DNA of 64,000 nucleotides. It comes from Limisphaera sp026417315. GTDB lineage: Bacteria > Verrucomicrobiota > Verrucomicrobiia > Limisphaerales > Limisphaeraceae. Below the pieces are notes generated by a model. It did no database searches and was not told where the DNA came from. It worked only from the letters and a program-made list of their open reading frames with translations. Location: NCBI RefSeq assembly GCF_049537125.1, contig NZ_JBMVQY010000001.1, forward strand, positions 434,001-498,000, in the 5' to 3' direction. Shown here one piece after another: positions 61,357-64,000 of this stretch (positions are counted from its first letter, which is position 1; the number at the start of each line of letters is the position of its first letter). The position numbers and the translations under genes are program-made.

Positions 61357-63333
61357 ATGAAAACCCTGCCTGCTCTGTTGAATCTCGGTCTGGCGTTGTG
61401 GGTGGCGGGATGCGCCTCGGCGCCGCCGCCTCGCTTTGCCACTCCACCGCCCCGGGAACCCCACCCGAAAGAAGCGGCCCTGCTGGCCACGTTGCAATCC
61501 CCGGACGCCTCCCTCAAAGACAAGGCCGATGCATGTCGCGAACTGGCCCGCGTGGGGTCGACGCGAGCCGTGCCGGTTCTGACCGCACTGCTGACCGACA
61601 CCCAGTTGGGGCACATGGCGCTCTATGCCCTGGAACCGTTGCCCGGTGAAGAAGCGAATCAGGCGTTGCGGCAAGCCCTCTCCCAGGCCAAAGGGCGCGC
61701 TTTGGTCGGGGTCATCACGTCGCTAGGGGTACGTCGGGATGCGGACGCCGTGCCACTTTTGCAGCCGTTCCTGTCCGCCTCGGACCCGGACATTCGGCAG
61801 GCCGCGGCTCTCGCACTGGGCAACATCGGTACGCTCCCGGCCGTAGGCGCCTTGCAATCCGCACTGGTCCGTGCGGACGCGCACGGGCGCGCGTCCCTCG
61901 TCAAGGGGCTGTTGCGCGCCGCGGAGCGCCGGTCGTCCGACGGAGATCGACGCACGGCCCTGAACATCTACGAACAACTCCGTGCCCGGGCCGACCTGCC
62001 ACCGCCTCTCCTGGCGGCCGCCTGGCGCGGAGCCATCCTCGTGCGGGGATCCAGGGAGGTTGCGGTGCTGCAACAGGCGATCGAGTCCCCTGAGCTGAGC
62101 GTGGTGCACGCCGGCCTGCGAGCGGCCATGGAGATGCCGGACCCAGCGGTCACCCGGGCCCTGGCCGACGTACTCCCGCGCCTGCAGCCCGAGCGGCAGC
62201 TGCTGGTGCTGGAAACCCTCGCGGTGCGCCGGGACGCACAGGCGCTGCCGGTTTTGCTGCGGGCCACCAACTCGCTCGACCGAGCCGTCCAGCTAACGGC
62301 CTTCCGGGCCCTGGGCGAGCTGGGCGACCCCCGCGCTGCCGGACCCCTGACCTCTTGGATCATGGATTCCGACCCCGAACGACGCGAGCTGGCGCGGGCC
62401 GCGTTGGCCAGTCTGCCCGGGGCAGGAGTGGACCGTCTCATCCTGGGCATGCTGGACCGCAGCGATCCAGCCACACAATTGGCCGGGCTGGATTTGGTTG
62501 CCCGGCGCCGCCTGGCCGCGGCCCTGCCGCGTTTGTTGCGTCTGGCTACCGCGGAGGAGCCGGCCGTCCGCCAGGCGGCCCTCAAACAAGTCGGTGAGCT
62601 GGGAGCCGTCCATCATTGGAACGCCCTGCTGGATCTGATTCGGAAGCTTTCCTCACCGGAGGACCTGGCCACCGCGCGAGATGCCCTCGTCAACTTGGCA
62701 GAACGGATTGGTGCCGGGGGACCGCAGACCGAGGCGGTTCTGACGACCTTACATGGAGCCTCTCCCGCCCAGGCAACCGTGCTTTATCACTTGCTGGCGC
62801 AACTGGGCGGCACCAAGCCGTTGCAAGTCACCGCCGCCGCCGCCCGGACCGGCTCCCCGGAACAACAAACGGCCGCTTTCCAAGCGCTCTTGCAGTGGCG
62901 AACGCCGGACGTGGCTGACGAACTCCTGTGGTTTGCCGAGCAGGCCGGGGATCCCCGACGCCGCCAGGACGCGCTGCGCCGCTACCTCCAGTGGGCCAGT
63001 GATCCCGAGCTGCCCGAGGACCGGCGACTGGCCATGTGCCGCCAAGCCCACCGCATCGTCCAAGACACGGCCGGTCAAAAACAACTCCTGGCCGCTCTCA
63101 GCACGATTGGCCAGGGGGAGGTCATCCCGTTGGTGCGCCCGCTGTTGGATTCGCCCGAAACCAGGGAAGAAGCCTGTGCCGCCGTGGTCGCGGTGGCCGA
63201 GCGGCTCCGCAAGCGTTCCGAGAACCGCGCACTGCCAGAGCCCGTGCTGCAGGCCCTCGACGCCGTGGCTCGCATGACCAGCAATGCAGAACTGGCCAAG
63301 CGAGCCCAGGCCCTCCGCAACCCCGGAACCTGA
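61357..63333 (+). CDS. HEAT-repeat lipoprotein
   Basis: The 658-residue product starts with a lipoprotein signal whose lipobox is WVAGCASAP. The rest is almost entirely HEAT-like helical repeats, for example ASDPDIRQAAALALGNIGTL and AVQLTAFRALGELGDPRAAG, running from about residue 35 to the C-terminus. It has no catalytic motif and is probably a membrane-anchored protein-binding scaffold on the periplasmic side or cell surface. I chose the ATG at 61357 because it gives the signal peptide; the frame extends to an ATG 13 codons upstream that overlaps the previous gene. It follows the Gfo/Idh gene by 26 bp. Confidence 0.87.
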   Translation: MKTLPALLNLGLALWVAGCASAPPPRFATPPPREPHPKEAALLATLQSPDASLKDKADACRELARVGSTRAVPVLTALLTDTQLGHMALYALEPLPGEEANQALRQALSQAKGRALVGVITSLGVRRDADAVPLLQPFLSASDPDIRQAAALALGNIGTLPAVGALQSALVRADAHGRASLVKGLLRAAERRSSDGDRRTALNIYEQLRARADLPPPLLAAAWRGAILVRGSREVAVLQQAIESPELSVVHAGLRAAMEMPDPAVTRALADVLPRLQPERQLLVLETLAVRRDAQALPVLLRATNSLDRAVQLTAFRALGELGDPRAAGPLTSWIMDSDPERRELARAALASLPGAGVDRLILGMLDRSDPATQLAGLDLVARRRLAAALPRLLRLATAEEPAVRQAALKQVGELGAVHHWNALLDLIRKLSSPEDLATARDALVNLAERIGAGGPQTEAVLTTLHGASPAQATVLYHLLAQLGGTKPLQVTAAAARTGSPEQQTAAFQALLQWRTPDVADELLWFAEQAGDPRRRQDALRRYLQWASDPELPEDRRLAMCRQAHRIVQDTAGQKQLLAALSTIGQGEVIPLVRPLLDSPETREEACAAVVAVAERLRKRSENRALPEPVLQALDAVARMTSNAELAKRAQALRNPGT

Positions 63334-63475
63334 CGCCCCGGCCGTCGAACCAATCGAAGTCGCGCCGACACCGGAGGCGCCTGCAGATCGCGCCTCCACC
63401 GATCTTGCCCACGCAGGCCCGCTCGCGTCGTCCCGGGAAAACCAGATGCCCGGCCGGTTCGATCGGGGAAAGCCG

Positions 63476-64000
63476 TCACGCCGACAACCCCCAGCCCCGA
63501 GCCATCAACATCCACGTAAAGCTCGTGACCCCCGCCAGGGTGGACCGCACGCCCGGCACCTGCAGCACGAGAATGAGGATCAAGAATCCGTATTGCGCCA
63601 GCTTGTGGTACGTCTCGTGGGACATCCCGGTGAAGTGGCGCAGCAGATAAGAACCGTCCAGTGGCGGGATGGGAATCAGATTGAAAAAGCACAACAGCAG
63701 GCTCAGATACGCCAGGAACATCAGGAACTCCGTCATGGCGGTCCATGGCGTCCAGGTCAGGACCCTGGCCAGGCCCAACAAGACGACTGCCAGAATGACG
63801 TTCATGGCCGGCCCGGCCATCGCCACCAGCAACTCGTCGCGCCTCGGATGACCCAGGTTGTACGGGTTCACCGGCACCGGCTTGGCCCAGCCCACCAGAA
63901 ACCGACCCGCCCCCGGCAGGAAGATCATCAACAACGGCAACACCACGGTACCGATGGGATCGATGTGAACCAACGGGTTGAGGGAACAGCGACCCTGCAG
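63476..64000 (-). CDS. M50 (site-2 protease-type) peptidase, 5' end cut by the window
   Basis: The last ~170 residues of a small site-2 protease are present and the frame stays open to the window edge (LQGRCSLNPLVHIDPIGTVV), so the N-terminus with its HExxH zinc motif is outside. The retained part has the M50 signature PYNLGHPRRDELLVAMAGP and the third metal ligand in NLIPIPPLDGSYLL. Several hydrophobic segments are visible (ILAVVLLGLARVL; LMFLAYLSLLLCFFNL). Such minimal M50 proteases of this rhomboid-sized type cleave in the membrane; the substrate is unknown. It is convergent with the HEAT-repeat gene. Confidence 0.9.
   Translation of the reverse strand: MQGRCSLNPLVHIDPIGTVVLPLLMIFLPGAGRFLVGWAKPVPVNPYNLGHPRRDELLVAMAGPAMNVILAVVLLGLARVLTWTPWTAMTEFLMFLAYLSLLLCFFNLIPIPPLDGSYLLRHFTGMSHETYHKLAQYGFLILILVLQVPGVRSTLAGVTSFTWMLMARGWGLSA

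Overview
The window is GC-rich, densely packed bacterial chromosome. Gene content suggests a Verrucomicrobiota member, possibly Limisphaera/Pedosphaera-like: a large DUF2723-TPR membrane protein, a Tat-signal Gfo/Idh oxidoreductase, type IV pilus/pseudopilin parts, YD-repeat (Rhs) proteins and short convergent or divergent housekeeping operons. No 16S gene or other marker is present, so this placement is an inference. No tRNA, CRISPR array or intact insertion sequence was found.

Layout. 1-15.6 kb: alanine dehydrogenase translationally coupled to a YihY-type membrane protein, a ComF-type phosphoribosyltransferase, acetyl-CoA carboxylase beta subunit (accD), an aldo/keto reductase, biosynthetic arginine decarboxylase (speA), a small membrane protein, an FmdB zinc ribbon, an NfeD/SPFH pair, a fused serine hydrolase-NamZ-like muropeptide enzyme and a pseudopilin. 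16-27.3 kb: the DUF2723-TPR protein, valS, YjbQ, a KpsF/KdsD-type sugar-phosphate isomerase, a secreted alpha/beta hydrolase and a double-thioredoxin protein.

27.3-36.3 kb is an accessory island of different composition. It holds four tandem minus-strand Rhs C-terminal cassettes. Each has a near-identical YD-repeat core joined to a different, mostly Cys-rich, C-terminal domain, followed at once by a small unrelated gene that is a candidate immunity protein. Two of the four junctions overlap by 4 bp (ATGA, GTGA). The cores carry frameshifts, nonsense codons and truncations, and several break points fall in one short core segment. This looks like an array of displaced (orphan) polymorphic-toxin tips and immunity genes, and it is the most unusual part of the window.

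36.3-64 kb returns to ordinary chromosome: a dTDP-4-dehydrorhamnose-reductase-like protein with glutamyl-Q tRNA(Asp) synthetase, a hybrid sensor kinase, a DUF2905 protein, an RsmB/NOP2-type RNA methyltransferase convergent with a GspG-like protein, and a six-gene minus-strand operon (two PilT ATPases, a pseudo-receiver protein, TlyA-type methyltransferase, NAD kinase, LacI regulator). These are followed by a MidA-type methyltransferase, a secreted beta-rich protein, single-chain glycine decarboxylase, a hemerythrin-like protein, an M14-type peptidase, biotin synthase, a DegT-family protein lacking the usual lysine, a Tat-exported Gfo/Idh oxidoreductase, a HEAT-repeat lipoprotein and the 3' part of an M50 (site-2) protease cut by the window end.
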